64,000 nt of DNA from Planctomycetota bacterium (GTDB taxonomy: Bacteria > Planctomycetota > Planctomycetia > Isosphaerales > Isosphaeraceae). The notes under the pieces were generated by a model. That model did not search any database. It saw only the letters and a program-made list of their open reading frames with translations, and had not been told where the DNA came from. Shown piece after piece: positions 17,786 through 26,965 of this stretch. The stretch covers positions 91,424-155,423 of the forward strand of contig JAQGHR010000086.1 of NCBI GenBank assembly GCA_028291545.1, given 5' to 3'. The position numbers and the translations under genes were made by a program. Within the stretch, counting starts at the first letter, position 1; each line of letters opens with the position of its first letter.

Positions 17786-19072
17786 GTGAATGTCGTCTTG
17801 CGTGTCACCGCGGGGCCGCACGAGGGCAAGTCGTACGTGTTTGAGAGGCACGCCACGTTCGTCGTTGGCAGGTCCGCGTTGGTCCAGTTCCCGGTGCCAG
17901 ACGACAAGTTTCTTTCCCGCGATCACTTCCTGATCGAGTTCAATCCCCCGGCCTGCTACCTCAAGGATATGGGGAGCACGAACGGGACCAAGCTCAACGG
18001 CCAGAAAGTGGATGGGGCGCGACTCAAGGACGGCGACCTGATCGAGGCCGGCAAGAGCGCCTTCCAGATCATCGTCCAGGACACCTGGAACGAGATCCCG
18101 CGCATCCGATGCCAGGCCTGCGGATGTGAGCCCGCCCTGGAAATCACGGTCGCGGTCGAACCGGGCGACAGGATCGTGAACTGGTTCTGCGACGCCTGCC
18201 GCGCGCACCGTCGCCGGTATCCCACGCCCCCGGAGGATTACTGGATCGAACGGAAGCTCGGCGGCGGAGGCATGGGCGAGGTCTACAAGGCGCGGAAGCT
18301 GAAAACGAAAGAGATCGTCGCGATCAAGATGATGATCCCCGAGGCGGCGGCGGGTGACCGCGCCCGGCATTATTTCCGTCGCGAGATGGACGTGCTTCGC
18401 CAGCTCCGGCACCCGAATATCGTCGAGTTTTTCGAGATGGTGGACGAATCCGGCCAGTTCCAGCTCATCATGGAGTATGTCGATGGGCTGAACGCCCGGC
18501 AGTTCGCGGAACTGTTCCCCGAAAAACGGCTCCCGATTCCGATCGCCGCCAGGATCGGCGTTCAGCTCCTGGCTGCGCTCGAACACGCGCACGAAAAGGG
18601 GTTTGTCCACCGGGATATCAAGCCCTCGAATCTGCTCGTGACCGGACCAAACGATCGGCCTAACATCAAGCTCTCGGACTTCGGACTCGCCAAGAGCTTC
18701 CGCGACGATGCCGGATTCTCCGGCCTCACGCACCAGGGCGACATCGGAGGGTCTTCTGGCTTCATCTCGCCCGACCACATCCGCGACTTTCGCGAGGTTC
18801 GCGAGCCGGGTGACCTCTACAGCGTGGGGGCCACCCTCTATTACTTGCTCACGAACCGCTACCCATTTCTCGATTTCGACCCGAACAAGGCCGCGGCCTA
18901 CGCCATGATCCTCGAGCATCCCTCCGTTCCCCTGCGCGTGCATCGGCCGGATGCACCCGAGGGGCTCGACCGCCTGCTCCGCAAGAGCCTGGAGAAGCAG
19001 CCCCGCGATCGGTGGAAATCCGCTGCGGCAATGGGGCAGGCACTGAGCCGATTCCTGGAGGCGACCCCGTGA
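17786..19072 (+). CDS. FHA - zinc ribbon - Ser/Thr protein kinase
   Basis: A 428-residue soluble kinase with an unusual order. An FHA phosphothreonine-binding domain comes first (residues ~1-98; VVGRS, LSRDHF, GSTNGT). A short cysteine cluster follows (Cys109, 112, 114 and Cys135, 138), probably a zinc ribbon. The kinase domain runs from about 155: glycine loop GGGGMGEV, Lys181 in VAIK, HRDIKPSN with Asp277, DFG at 298. No transmembrane segment is visible, unlike many PASTA-type bacterial kinases. Start is GTG. The stop overlaps the GTG of the TPR gene at 19069, so the two are coupled and likely work together. Confidence 0.93.
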   Translation: MNVVLRVTAGPHEGKSYVFERHATFVVGRSALVQFPVPDDKFLSRDHFLIEFNPPACYLKDMGSTNGTKLNGQKVDGARLKDGDLIEAGKSAFQIIVQDTWNEIPRIRCQACGCEPALEITVAVEPGDRIVNWFCDACRAHRRRYPTPPEDYWIERKLGGGGMGEVYKARKLKTKEIVAIKMMIPEAAAGDRARHYFRREMDVLRQLRHPNIVEFFEMVDESGQFQLIMEYVDGLNARQFAELFPEKRLPIPIAARIGVQLLAALEHAHEKGFVHRDIKPSNLLVTGPNDRPNIKLSDFGLAKSFRDDAGFSGLTHQGDIGGSSGFISPDHIRDFREVREPGDLYSVGATLYYLLTNRYPFLDFDPNKAAAYAMILEHPSVPLRVHRPDAPEGLDRLLRKSLEKQPRDRWKSAAAMGQALSRFLEATP

Positions 19073-19512
19073 GCCGCCGTTTCAGAAGCAAGTCGGTCGA
19101 TCGTTGGCTGAAAGGAACCCTCTCCAACGCTCAATTCCTCGGCCTTCATGATGAGGACCGTCACGAGATCCTTTTTCACGCTCACCGCTTCTTCGACGAA
19201 GGGCGAATTCCGGATGCCGAGCGGCTGTTCAACCTCGCTCTCCTGCTCTGGCCGGACTCGGCCGGTGCGACCCGAGGGCTGGGAGCCTGCCGCCAGTTCT
19301 CCGGTGATCTTGAGAGCGCAGTTGACTACTACGAGAAGACGCTCCATGTTCGTGGCCAAGATCCTCACGCAGTCACAAACCGCGCGGAATGCCTTCTGCT
19401 GCTCGGTCGGCTCGACGAGGCGCGTGCCGCCCTGGCGTTGGTTTCCACCAGCGAGCCAGCCCTGAGGGACCGAATCGAGCTTCTCCGAGGTTCAATGCCT
19501 GCCGAGTCGTGA
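19069..19512 (+). CDS. Tetratricopeptide-repeat protein coupled to the kinase
   Basis: A 147-residue protein with about three TPR-like helix pairs. Recognisable segments are AHRFFDEGRIPDAERLFNLALLLWP, GLGACRQFSGDLESAVDYYEKTL and NRAECLLLLGRLDEARAALALV. The GTG at 19069 overlaps the kinase stop (GTGA). A start further upstream would be inside the kinase gene. An adaptor or substrate of the FHA kinase is a reasonable inference. This arrangement resembles secretion-chaperone-like TPR proteins, but no secretion genes follow. Confidence 0.8.
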   Translation: MSRRFRSKSVDRWLKGTLSNAQFLGLHDEDRHEILFHAHRFFDEGRIPDAERLFNLALLLWPDSAGATRGLGACRQFSGDLESAVDYYEKTLHVRGQDPHAVTNRAECLLLLGRLDEARAALALVSTSEPALRDRIELLRGSMPAES

Positions 19513-19535
19513 TGCGACCGACCACCTCCCGGGCT

Positions 19536-20948
19536 CTACTCAGGCAGCGGCTTGCCCTTGGTCTCCGGCGCGAAGGGGAGAGCGAGTAGCCCGATCACGA
19601 AGACGGAGCACATCATCACCCCTGCGTAACGCCGGGCATCGATCTCCCCGTGTTCCGCGATGAATCCGCTCGTGAGCCAGCCCAGCACCAGAGGGCCGGA
19701 GGCCGCGACCAATCGGCCGACGTTATAGCAGAACGAGGTGCCGGTGCTTCGCAGACGGGTCGGAAAAAGCTCGGGGAAATAGATGGCGTACCCGCCGAAC
19801 AGAGTCAACTGGCAGAATCCCATGATGGGGATCATCCAGAAAAGTTGGTCGTACCGGTTGATGCTCCAGAAGGTCCAGGCCGTCGCCGACATGGCGAGAA
19901 GGAATGAGACGGCGAACGCCGGTCGGCGTCCCAACTTACCGGTAAACCGCGTGAACGCGTAAACGCCGAAGAATCCGCCAAGATTCTGGAACAAAGACGT
20001 CAGCCCCGCCAGGGTCGTCAATCGACCGTCGATGAGCTTGCTGCTCAGCCCTTGTGCTTCCAGGTCCTTCTTGAAGACCGCGCGGATCAGATCGAAGCTG
20101 AAAAATCCGATCCCCCACAAACCCACGACCCCCGAGAAGCCCAGGATCATTCCTACGATCGCGTTCTTCCGCCAGCGGGGGTCGCCGAATAATTCCGAGA
20201 TCGACCCGAGCTTCTTGTCCGGCTCGGGCGAAATTTCGCCGGACCTGGCCACGGCCTTCCATCGCTCCGGCTCCTTCAATTTTCTCCGGATCAGAATGGC
20301 GAGCAGCGCCGGGAACGTGCCGACCAGAAACATGATCCGCCAGGCGCTCCAGTCGCCGCCGATCATGCCACTCTCTTGCATACGTCCCAGCAGGATCGCG
20401 ATCAGTGCCGCGGTCATGTTGCCGATGGCGGACGAGGCCTGGAGCCATCCCAGCGCGTAAGGCCGCGCCCGGTCGGGCATGATCTCTGCCACCAGCGCGA
20501 CGCCGACGGCGAACTCGCCACCGACGCCCAGTCCCGTGAGGAACCGGTACAAGGCGAAGTCCGCAAATCCGACCGAGAGGGCACTCAGGCCGGTGAAGAT
20601 CGAGTACACGAGGATGGTGAGCAGCATCGTCTTCGCTCGCCCGACCTTGTCTCCCATTATGCCAAAAAAAAGTCCGCCGAGGGCCCAGCCGATCATGAAG
20701 ATCGAAGTCGCGTACCCCCCGTACGTGCTGACCATCGCCCTGGCCACCGAGGGATCGAGCGACTTGGCCTTCAGCAGCTCCTCCATCGCGGGCTTGCGCG
20801 CGAGGTTGAAGAGTTGCTGGTCCATCGTATCGAACATCCAACCCAACGCCGCGACCATCAGGACGAACCAGTGGTAGCGCGTCAGGCCTCGATACCACGG
20901 CCCGCCATCAGGGTCGAGCGGGTTAACAGGCGTCGATTCAAAGTGCAT
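19536..20948 (-). CDS. MFS transporter
   Basis: A 470-residue major facilitator with 12 predicted helices. The family loops are visible: GxxxDKxGRA after helix 2 (GIMGDKVGRAKT), RFLTGLGVGGEF in helix 4, and the repeat GKLGRRP in the second half (FTGKLGRRPAF). The N-terminal segment FDTMDQQL resembles metabolite/aromatic-acid:H+ symporters and sialate-type carriers (FDxxD). The long loop after helix 6 contains a charged region (KLKEPERW). No enzyme gene is adjacent to tell the substrate. Confidence 0.9.
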   Translation of the reverse strand: MHFESTPVNPLDPDGGPWYRGLTRYHWFVLMVAALGWMFDTMDQQLFNLARKPAMEELLKAKSLDPSVARAMVSTYGGYATSIFMIGWALGGLFFGIMGDKVGRAKTMLLTILVYSIFTGLSALSVGFADFALYRFLTGLGVGGEFAVGVALVAEIMPDRARPYALGWLQASSAIGNMTAALIAILLGRMQESGMIGGDWSAWRIMFLVGTFPALLAILIRRKLKEPERWKAVARSGEISPEPDKKLGSISELFGDPRWRKNAIVGMILGFSGVVGLWGIGFFSFDLIRAVFKKDLEAQGLSSKLIDGRLTTLAGLTSLFQNLGGFFGVYAFTRFTGKLGRRPAFAVSFLLAMSATAWTFWSINRYDQLFWMIPIMGFCQLTLFGGYAIYFPELFPTRLRSTGTSFCYNVGRLVAASGPLVLGWLTSGFIAEHGEIDARRYAGVMMCSVFVIGLLALPFAPETKGKPLPE

Positions 20949-21061
20949 GGATCACGGTTCCTCGGCAGGGTTCGCCCGGACGGAGTCCGATCAAACCATC
21001 CTTGTCGTCCCGCCGCAATCGTCCAGCGGGAAGATTCGGTGAGGATTTTCACTGCGGAGGT

Positions 21062-22786
21062 TTATTCGCCCACCGTTTCGAGTTCCGCCCGGATCACCTC
21101 TATCAGTGGCGCCAGCGTCTCCTCCCGGAAGTCGAACTCGATGCCGGCCCCCGCGAACAATTCGGGCAATGGCCGGGAACCACCCATGGCCAAACCCCGA
21201 CGATAGGCCGAGATGGCCGAGGCGCGGTCGGTCAGGGAATTGCGCCACACCTGGAGGGCGCCGAGTTGGGCGATCCCGTATTCAATGTAGTAGAACGGGT
21301 ACAGAAAAATGTGCAACTGACGATGCCAGCTACTCTCCCGGGCGTCTTCAAAGCCCGTCCAGTCCACGATCCCTCCGAACCGATCCAGGATCGCGGCCCA
21401 GGCCGCGCGACGCTCCTCGCGAGTGTGGCCGGGATGGTCGTACACCCAGTGCTGGAAGGCGTCCACCGTGGCGATCCAGGGCAGGATCAGCACGATGCCT
21501 TCGAGCAACTGGCGATACGACCGATCGGCGTCCGCCTTCTCGTAAAACATGTCGAGGTCTTTCGCCCCGAGCAGCTCCATGCTCATCGAGGCGACTTCAC
21601 AGAATTCGATGGGCGCTTCCCTATAGGCCGCGAGAGCCTCACCGCGCGACGCAAGGGCATGAAACGCGTGCCCGCCCTCATGGAGCAGGGTCCGGACGTC
21701 GCCGTCGATCCCGACCGCGTTCATGAAGATGAACGGCAGCCGGTCGTCCTCCAGGGTCGTCTGGTAGCCGCCGGGAGCCTTCCCCTTGCGATTCGCGAGA
21801 TCGAGGAGGCCCTTGTCCCTCATGAAAGCGAACTGGTTGCCGAGTTCCGCGTCGACATCCTTGAAGATCGCCTCCGAGCCTTCCGCGAGCTTGTCGGCAT
21901 CCGAGAACGGTCGCAGCGGCGGTCGTCCCAAGGGATCGACCGAGAGGTCCCACGGTCGCAACGAATCGACGCCGAGCCGGGTCTTTCTCTGTTCCTGAAG
22001 GGCACGCGCCAGGGGGACGACGACCCGGGCGATGGCGTCTTGAAACGCGACGGCCTGCTCGACCCCGTAATCGAATCGCTCGCGCATCCGGTAGGCATAT
22101 CCGACGAATCCGTCGAACCCGGCCTCCCTGGCGACCTCGGCTCGCAGCGCGATCATCCGGTCGAACAGGTCGTCCAGCCTGTCGCGATCCTGCAATCTCC
22201 TCGCGGCCACGAGTTCCCAGGCCTCCTGGCGCAAAACGCGGTCGGTCTCTTCCAGGAATGGGGCCATCTGCGCCGGCGTGTATTCCTTGCCGCGAAACTC
22301 GACGGTCATCGCGCCGATGATCTTCTGATACTGTTGCTCCAGTTCCGAAAGCTCGGTCTCGCGAGGGATATTCGCCTCACGGAACAGGGCCAGCCGGTTT
22401 TCCTGGGCTCGGTCATAAACGAAATAGCGATCCTTCGACAATTCCGCCCGGAACGGGCTTTCCAGATAGAGCGTCCTGAGCGAGTTCAGGACCGGCTTGA
22501 GCTTCGGCTCGATTTCGCGGAGATATTCCAGGTGTGCCGCCTCTCGCGCGGGGTCATCGGTCTGACACGTATACGCGATATGCCGCTCGACCCCAACCTG
22601 CCCCACGGCCGCATTCAGCTCACCGCAATCAAAGAGCCACTGCTCCAGGTCGGCGGCCGAGTGAATCTGGCGAGCTTCGAGCTTCTGATACCACGGTTCG
22701 ATCTTTTCCCAGGTCGAAAGGTCCACGTCCTTGGGCAGCCAGGTGCGAGGAAAGGTTTGCGGGACGTACTCAGTGGTCGTGCTCAT
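21062..22786 (-). CDS. M3-family oligoendopeptidase (PepF-like)
   Basis: A cytoplasmic zinc metallopeptidase of about 574 residues that degrades oligopeptides. The zinc site HEGGH lies near residue 370 (LLHEGGHAFH), and the third ligand Glu is expected in the following EFCEVASMSMELL segment. The length fits the PepF group (about 560-600). The ATG at 22786 starts MSTTTEYV; an ATG three codons upstream (22795) is equally in frame. There is no signal peptide. The neighbour upstream is a small membrane protein on the same strand, 77 bases away. Confidence 0.93.
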   Translation of the reverse strand: MSTTTEYVPQTFPRTWLPKDVDLSTWEKIEPWYQKLEARQIHSAADLEQWLFDCGELNAAVGQVGVERHIAYTCQTDDPAREAAHLEYLREIEPKLKPVLNSLRTLYLESPFRAELSKDRYFVYDRAQENRLALFREANIPRETELSELEQQYQKIIGAMTVEFRGKEYTPAQMAPFLEETDRVLRQEAWELVAARRLQDRDRLDDLFDRMIALRAEVAREAGFDGFVGYAYRMRERFDYGVEQAVAFQDAIARVVVPLARALQEQRKTRLGVDSLRPWDLSVDPLGRPPLRPFSDADKLAEGSEAIFKDVDAELGNQFAFMRDKGLLDLANRKGKAPGGYQTTLEDDRLPFIFMNAVGIDGDVRTLLHEGGHAFHALASRGEALAAYREAPIEFCEVASMSMELLGAKDLDMFYEKADADRSYRQLLEGIVLILPWIATVDAFQHWVYDHPGHTREERRAAWAAILDRFGGIVDWTGFEDARESSWHRQLHIFLYPFYYIEYGIAQLGALQVWRNSLTDRASAISAYRRGLAMGGSRPLPELFAGAGIEFDFREETLAPLIEVIRAELETVGE

Positions 22787-22863
22787 CGCGATCAAGCCTC
22801 AATTCCGAGTTGCGGCGGGGGTGACTTCAAGATAGCCGCCAAGCCGACAGACTGCCAGCGGAC

Positions 22864-23292
22864 CTAACTCGTCAGCCATCGCAACAAGAAGGGGAGCAAC
22901 AGGACGGGCAGGGCGACGAACCCAGCCAAGCAAATCACAATGCCGGCGACCCACACACCTGCGTAGACAATGATGGCGAGAAAAACCAATCGGGCCAGCT
23001 TCACGAACCAGGCGGTTTGGCAAAACGATCGAGCCCAGAAACGGATCATCGCACGGAGTATCGGAAGTGTAACTCGGAAGGTTGCATGGAGGGACAAAGG
23101 AATCGTCACCAACACCCACCCGGAAAAGCCCAGGAAGGCGAAGAAATTGTCGCTGGGGGCACAGGCACAGGCGATCGAAACCACAAGAACAGCCGCGCCG
23201 AGGTGCCAGATTCGCAGGATTGGCTTCGGTCCAATGGAGGTCACGACCGCCCCCAGAGACGGCTTCGTTCGAGTGCTCTGTTGAACGAGCAT
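22864..23292 (-). CDS. Small membrane protein of unknown function
   Basis: A 142-residue hydrophobic protein with three or four possible helices (about residues 25-45, 52-75, 95-118 and 120-140). Basic residues flank the helices, consistent with a real membrane protein. It has an ATG start and ends 77 bases before the peptidase gene. It is the third of three consecutive small membrane-protein reading frames on this strand. No family recognised. Confidence 0.5.
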   Translation of the reverse strand: MLVQQSTRTKPSLGAVVTSIGPKPILRIWHLGAAVLVVSIACACAPSDNFFAFLGFSGWVLVTIPLSLHATFRVTLPILRAMIRFWARSFCQTAWFVKLARLVFLAIIVYAGVWVAGIVICLAGFVALPVLLLPFLLRWLTS

Positions 23293-23310
23293 GTTGGATT
23301 GAGTCTGCGA

Positions 23311-23541
23311 TCAAGAATTGAACCCCAGAATCCACCCCGAGACGAAGATCAGGATGAGCAGGGACAGCAATACTCCCAGGACGATCACGAGTAGAGGGAC
23401 GAAAACGATCGCAAATTCAATCCCTATCGGTAATATCCGTCCGAATAGGCCTTGGACACGATAGCCACCTCGTCTGAGTCGGACTCGACAGGATTCCAGG
23501 AATCGTTCCACGGGACCGAGGAGTACAAACAGTGACCCCAC
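23311..23541 (-). CDS. Possible small membrane protein
   Basis: A 76-residue reading frame with a GTG start and one strong hydrophobic segment at residues ~42-72 (GIEFAIVFVPLLVIVLGVLL, continuing with LLILIFVSGW). It is 18 bases upstream of the next small membrane gene on the same strand. No recognisable family; composition of the hydrophobic segment is the main support. Confidence 0.4.
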   Translation of the reverse strand: MGSLFVLLGPVERFLESCRVRLRRGGYRVQGLFGRILPIGIEFAIVFVPLLVIVLGVLLSLLILIFVSGWILGFNS

Positions 23542-23648
23542 AAATCAGCCCGACCCGAAACCAATTTCGAGGCCAGCGCGAGAGCAAGCAGAGGACTGCC
23601 ACACCCGCACTTGCGCCTGAGATATGCCAGATCCGCCAGCCGCCCCCT

Positions 23649-23948
23649 TCACTTCACCACCTTCTGTACCACCGCTAATCCGCACCAGAGCACGGCCCAC
23701 ATCGACGCACTACCGAAGCAAAGTACGCCGATCGTCGCCGCGAGTGCCTCGATCTGACCCAACCAGGAACGGGCCATCCCGAGCGCGCCGAAGGTGCGGA
23801 AGAGCAACATCAAGGAGGATGTGGCGAGGAAGATCAGGCAGAGGCCGGTGACGAAGATGGTGAGCGCCACCCGACCGACCTCGTCGCGGCAAAACGCCAG
23901 ACACAGAGCCGTGAGGAACACGGCGAAGATCAGGTGCCAGAGCCTCAT
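23649..23948 (-). CDS. Small membrane protein of unknown function
   Basis: A 99-residue protein with an N-terminal helix (LIFAVFLTALCLAFC), a second at ~27-48 (VALTIFVTGLCLIFLATSSLML) and a third at ~66-90. It starts with ATG and heads a run of three small membrane proteins. No family recognised. Confidence 0.5.
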   Translation of the reverse strand: MRLWHLIFAVFLTALCLAFCRDEVGRVALTIFVTGLCLIFLATSSLMLLFRTFGALGMARSWLGQIEALAATIGVLCFGSASMWAVLWCGLAVVQKVVK

Positions 23949-24074
23949 ACGTGTTCCCGGGTCGGTCCCCCGTAGCCAGATGCCTTGACGCAGAGTAATT
24001 TATCGGTCGCCCTCACGGCTACGTCCCACGAATCGCAATGCGATCGCAAGATCCTCGCAGGAGCCTCTCCGATC

Positions 24075-25118
24075 ATGGCCCAAGGCGCCACCCCCACCGT
24101 CTATCGCTTCTCGTTCGGCCCCTGGAACATCTCCACGGGTTCCGATCCGTTCGGACCTCCAGTCCGGAAGGAGGTCGAATACGCCGAGAAGATTCGATCC
24201 TACAAGAAACTCGGGTTCGACGCCGTCCAGTTTCACGATGACGACATCGTGCCCGACGATTGGAGCTGGCCGGAGAAACTCAAGGGGATCGCGTCCGTCA
24301 AGAATATGATCGAGGGCGAAGGTCTCTTCGCCGAGTTCGTCGCCCCGCGCCTGTGGGAAGATGCTCGCACGATCGACGGCGGATTCACCTCGAATTCCGA
24401 GAGCGACCGCAAGTACGCCCTCGATCGCGCCCGCCGCTCGGTGGATATCGCCCGCGAGATCGGCACCAAGAACATCGTCCTCTGGCTCGCTCGCGAGGGC
24501 TCATACATCCGCGAGGCCAAGGACGCGAAGGCCGCGATCGGCCGCCTCCTCGACGCCTTCAACGCGATCCTGGAGCACGACCCGGAGGCCCGCATCCTGG
24601 GCGAAGCGAAGCCGAACGAGCCGATGGACCAGGCGTATCTGCCCACCGTCGGTCACATGATCGGCCTGGCCTACAAGACGATCGACCCCAGCCGCGTCGG
24701 CGTCGTGATCGAGAGCGCCCACTCGATTCTCGCCGGTCTCGACCCCTCCGACGACATGGCGTACGCCCTATGGCACGACAAGCTCTGGAGCGTCCATCTC
24801 AACGACCAGAACGGCCTCAAGTACGACCAGGATAAGACCTTCGGCTCCGTCGATCTGCGCCGCGCTTTCGATCAGGTCTGGGTTCTCGAGAAGTCCGGTT
24901 TCGGGACCAAAGGCGAATGCGTCGGCCTGGACATCAAGGCCATGCGCACCACCGTCGTCGAGGATTCCACGCTTCACCTGGCGAATTCCAAGGCCATGTT
25001 CCTCCGCTTGCTCGATATCGTTCGCGGTGTTGACGAGGCCAAGGTCCAGGAACTGCGTTCGAAGCGCCAGTATGAGCAACTGGAGATGATGATCCTGACC
25101 GCGTTGACGGGCGGCTGA
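24075..25118 (+). CDS. Xylose isomerase-like TIM-barrel protein
   Basis: A 347-residue protein resembling the class I (Streptomyces-type) xylose isomerases, which interconvert D-xylose/D-xylulose and glucose/fructose with two divalent metals. Matching segments are FSFGPWNISTGSDPFG at the N-terminus, VQFHDDDIVP (catalytic His region), EAKPNEP (metal-binding Glu and catalytic Lys) and HLNDQNGLKYDQD (metal site near the C-terminus). It is about 40 residues shorter than typical members (about 387). The ATG at 24075 is chosen because the upstream extension (from 23985) has no family match. No xylose kinase is adjacent, so the physiological sugar is uncertain. Confidence 0.82.
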   Translation: MAQGATPTVYRFSFGPWNISTGSDPFGPPVRKEVEYAEKIRSYKKLGFDAVQFHDDDIVPDDWSWPEKLKGIASVKNMIEGEGLFAEFVAPRLWEDARTIDGGFTSNSESDRKYALDRARRSVDIAREIGTKNIVLWLAREGSYIREAKDAKAAIGRLLDAFNAILEHDPEARILGEAKPNEPMDQAYLPTVGHMIGLAYKTIDPSRVGVVIESAHSILAGLDPSDDMAYALWHDKLWSVHLNDQNGLKYDQDKTFGSVDLRRAFDQVWVLEKSGFGTKGECVGLDIKAMRTTVVEDSTLHLANSKAMFLRLLDIVRGVDEAKVQELRSKRQYEQLEMMILTALTGG

Positions 25119-25204
25119 ATCACGCAAAACGCCCTCTCCGGAATCCCGGCGATTTTCAGTCTCGGCGGGCGAACCCACCCGACAGAACGACCACGATCGT
25201 CGGC

Positions 25205-26473
25205 CTAATCGCGAATCGATTCTCCGACGATCGTGGAAATTTCCGACCGCAGGGCCGTCGGCGAGGGTGCGTTCGAGCCCGGGTAGACGCGACAGGTCAA
25301 CACGATGACGAAGGTTTTCGTTTGGGGGTCAATCCAGACGCTTGTCCCGGTGAACCCCGTGTGCCCGTAGCTTGTCGGCCCGAAGATTCGGCCCCTCGGG
25401 GCACTGTAAGGCGTGTCGATATCCCACCCGAGCCCTCGCCTCTGTTTCGGAGGCGTGTCGCCCGGCGAAATCATGGAGTTCACGGTCTCGGGCCTGAGGA
25501 TCCGGCGGCCGTCGAGCGCACGACCTCCTTCGAGGAACATCTGCGCGAGAACCGCGAGGTCGTCGGCCGTGCCGAAGAGCCCGGTGTGCCCGGCGATCCC
25601 CCCAAGCGCCCTGGCTCTGGGGTCGTGGACGACGCCCCGCAGCGAAGGACAATCCGGTCGACCGTCGGTCATGGCAATTCGAGGGTCGGCAACCTCGTCG
25701 ATCGGACGGCGATATCGCCGCTGAACGAGGATCGGCAGGGGGAATCCACCCAGCCAGAGATAGGTCGCTCCCGGAGCGACGACCTCCTGCCACGTGAAGC
25801 GTCGGAACTTCGTATCAAAGAGCTTCAGTGCCCAGAAGAGATTGTCCGAGGCGAACTCATTCAGAGGCTTGCCGCTGACCCGTTCGACGATCCGGCCGAG
25901 AATGATGTAACCCACGTCGCTATAGACAAATCGCTCTCCCGGCATGGAGGCCAGGCCAATCCGGGACAGCCGTTCCCAGGCTGTCTGAGGCCCGTCGGCA
26001 TAGTCGGCCAGCGGGTTGTCGGCGATCAGCCCCGAACGATGGCGCAAGAGCTGATCGACGGTGATCTCGCCCTTGCCGCGATTGTCGAACTCGGGCAAGA
26101 GCGTTCCCAATCGGTCGTCGAGCCTCAGTTTTCCTTGATCCACGAGGACCAGGATCGATGATGCGGTGGCCAGAGGCTTGGTCAGTGAGGCGAGGTCAAA
26201 GATCGTATCCCGAGTCATCGGTTGGTCGGCGACCGAATCGCCCCCCTTACGCTGCCCATAAGCCCTCGCCAGCGCGATCTTTCCTCGACGGCCGACCAGA
26301 ACAACCGCACCCGGGAGCTTCTTCGCGCTGATCGCCCGATTCACGGCCGCATCAACCCGGTCGAGCGAGACCGGATCGAACCCGAGGTCCGCCGGCTTCG
26401 CCTCGGGAAGGCCCACTGCGGTCGCCGACTCGACCAGGACCGTAAGCACGAGGACCGCGGTAAGAAGCCTCAA
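25205..26473 (-). CDS. Secreted beta-lactamase-family serine hydrolase
   Basis: A 422-residue class C-type penicillin-binding/esterase fold protein. It has a signal peptide (residues 1-19, ending ATAVG). The catalytic SxxK is SLTK in DLASLTKPLATA (~96). The YxN position reads YSDVGY, so the third residue is Asp rather than Asn. The third element is HTGFTG near the C-terminus. Such proteins are often esterases, transpeptidase-like or D-aminopeptidases; nothing points to antibiotic resistance. It is convergent with the isomerase-like gene at 24075. Confidence 0.88.
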   Translation of the reverse strand: MRLLTAVLVLTVLVESATAVGLPEAKPADLGFDPVSLDRVDAAVNRAISAKKLPGAVVLVGRRGKIALARAYGQRKGGDSVADQPMTRDTIFDLASLTKPLATASSILVLVDQGKLRLDDRLGTLLPEFDNRGKGEITVDQLLRHRSGLIADNPLADYADGPQTAWERLSRIGLASMPGERFVYSDVGYIILGRIVERVSGKPLNEFASDNLFWALKLFDTKFRRFTWQEVVAPGATYLWLGGFPLPILVQRRYRRPIDEVADPRIAMTDGRPDCPSLRGVVHDPRARALGGIAGHTGLFGTADDLAVLAQMFLEGGRALDGRRILRPETVNSMISPGDTPPKQRRGLGWDIDTPYSAPRGRIFGPTSYGHTGFTGTSVWIDPQTKTFVIVLTCRVYPGSNAPSPTALRSEISTIVGESIRD

Positions 26474-26965
26474 GTGACTCGCTCCCGGAAGGTTTCCAGA
26501 GCCGAGATCCTGGCCCGCGATGCGATCAAGGGTCCGAGGTCATGGGAAACGTTCCCCTCGGTCCTGGCACTGACTCTAGGCCAACGTCGTTCCATGCACA
26601 ACGCCGTCGGCGGCCGGACAGCCGGGAAAACCACCGCCCTCAAGTCGCCTCCCAGGATCGTCGACGACCGGATTTGGAGATTTATTGCGGCTCAACTCGC
26701 GATCGTATCTATCAGCGACCTCCGGATGCTTGCCGGTGAACTGCGTGATGGGATGGAAAGGGCTGCATTTCGCAAATCGCTGGACCATCGCGGGAATGAA
26801 TTTCGATTCCTCGCAGGGGATTTTTATTGTGGCAAACCGGGTCGGGGGCCATCGATTGCACATCGATTCCAGGTCGATGGAGACCTCTTCTTTTGACCTC
26901 ATCGGTTGAGTATACTGGCGAAATGAGGCAGTTCATGCCACACACGCTTACCGTGCTGAGCGTGC
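26474..26965. other. Intergenic region, 492 bp, with a dispersed repeat
   Basis: No gene is supported between the serine hydrolase start and the apbE start, which are transcribed divergently. The segment is less GC-rich near 26795-26890 and carries copy A of a 31-base repeat (26798-26828). Confidence 0.55.
26798..26828 (+). repeat. Dispersed repeat, copy A
   Basis: A 31-base sequence that matches 27 of 31 bases of the reverse complement of 56441-56471. The invariant cores are ATTTCGATTCCT and GGGGATTTTTATT. In both copies the same reading frame spells (E/G)FRFL(A/P)GDFY, but neither copy lies in a credible gene. Confidence 0.6.

Noticed and set aside
21002..22867. Open frame of 621 codons on the plus strand
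   Set aside because: Antisense to the M3 peptidase with its HEGGH site.
26222..26896. Open frame of 224 codons on the plus strand
   Set aside because: Mostly antisense to the serine hydrolase; only its last part lies in the intergenic repeat region.
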